NCBI GenBank assembly: GCA_017507205.1
Contig: JAFWBH010000014.1
Location: 1-5,622, forward strand
DNA from: Clostridia bacterium
GTDB taxonomy: Bacteria > Bacillota > Clostridia > Christensenellales > CAG-917
Direction of reading: 5' to 3'
Length of the DNA: 5,622 nt
This document shows, in pieces, positions 5,460 through 5,622 of the stretch. The stretch's first letter is position 1, and each line of letters begins with the position of its first letter. The position numbers and the translations under genes were made by a program. The notes under the pieces are model-generated. The model made no database searches and had not been told where the DNA came from. It saw only the letters and a list, made by a program, of their open reading frames with translations.

Positions 5460-5622
5460 TTAATAGACCACCGTCTGAATGAATCTGTCAAAGTGCTCCT
5501 GACCTTGTTCATCATTTTTGAACACAGCAGTGCAGTCAAGGATTTTTTCGCAGGTGGTGTTGATATAGTCGGTGATGACATCTCCTGCCTTGTCCTCTGT
5601 CATTGTGATTCCATAGGTTGCA
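5460..5622 (-). CDS. C-terminal end of an unidentified protein (5' end outside window)
   Basis: On the minus strand a frame enters from the right edge and continues for 53 codons to TAA at 5462-5460. The product ends FDRFIQTVVY and includes TMTEDKAGDVITDYIN and CEKILDCTAVF, with a soluble, mainly helical and acidic character and no transmembrane stretch. Its reality is supported by the convergent layout, by the stop lying just before a two-way terminator, and by codon choice like that of the neighbours. I do not recognise the family from this tail. The start lies beyond the window, and a different minus-strand frame overlapping this region is not coding. Confidence 0.6.
   Translation of the reverse strand, partial: ATYGITMTEDKAGDVITDYINTTCEKILDCTAVFKNDEQGQEHFDRFIQTVVY

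Noticed and set aside
5309..5581. A 90-codon minus-strand frame at the right end
   Set aside because: It runs through the bidirectional terminator and gives a low-complexity translation there. The neighbouring minus-strand frame that stops at 5460 fits the gene layout better.

Overview
The window looks like a chromosomal segment from a Gram-positive, low-to-mid GC member of the Bacillota, most likely of the Clostridia. The evidence is the dnaX-ybaB-recR gene order seen in Bacillus and Clostridium, SigA-type promoters (TTGACA/TATAAT), short intrinsic terminators with long T runs, and a membrane-anchored SPOR-like protein. No tRNA, rRNA, insertion sequence, CRISPR array or phage gene is visible. 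The segment appears to be ordinary chromosomal housekeeping sequence with one lineage-specific gene.

Layout: the left edge holds the C-terminal half of a GNAT acetyltransferase (+), closed by an intrinsic terminator near 281-310. A 173-bp intergenic region then carries a good SigA promoter (TTGACA, 18-bp spacer, TACAAT). Its -35 box sits inside a 14-bp palindrome. The promoter drives a 500-residue CPA2-type cation/proton antiporter whose cytoplasmic tail has a histidine cluster and an acidic octapeptide repeat. A strong terminator (1941-1975) follows. Next is a 244-residue single-pass membrane protein with an extracytoplasmic SPOR-like domain, whose role is not recognised. A hairpin straddles its stop codon.

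A near-consensus promoter (TTGCAA, 17 bp, TATAAT) then lies so close to the dnaX ATG that the transcript should be leaderless or nearly so. dnaX (clamp-loader tau/gamma subunit, 498 residues), ybaB/ebfC (nucleoid-associated protein) and recR (recombination mediator) form one operon. ybaB has a strong Shine-Dalgarno sequence, and the recR start overlaps the ybaB stop by one base. These genes link replisome assembly with RecFOR-type gap repair.

After recR there are about 160 non-coding bases with a short palindrome, a 41-nt imperfect hairpin with a GAAA loop, and a bidirectional terminator. The terminator also serves a convergent minus-strand gene, of which only the last 53 codons are in the window.

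I see no clear undescribed multi-gene system. The points most worth testing are the leaderless dnaX start, the unassigned SPOR-like gene, the palindrome over the antiporter promoter, the antiporter's unusual C-terminal tail, and the structured RNA segment downstream of recR.
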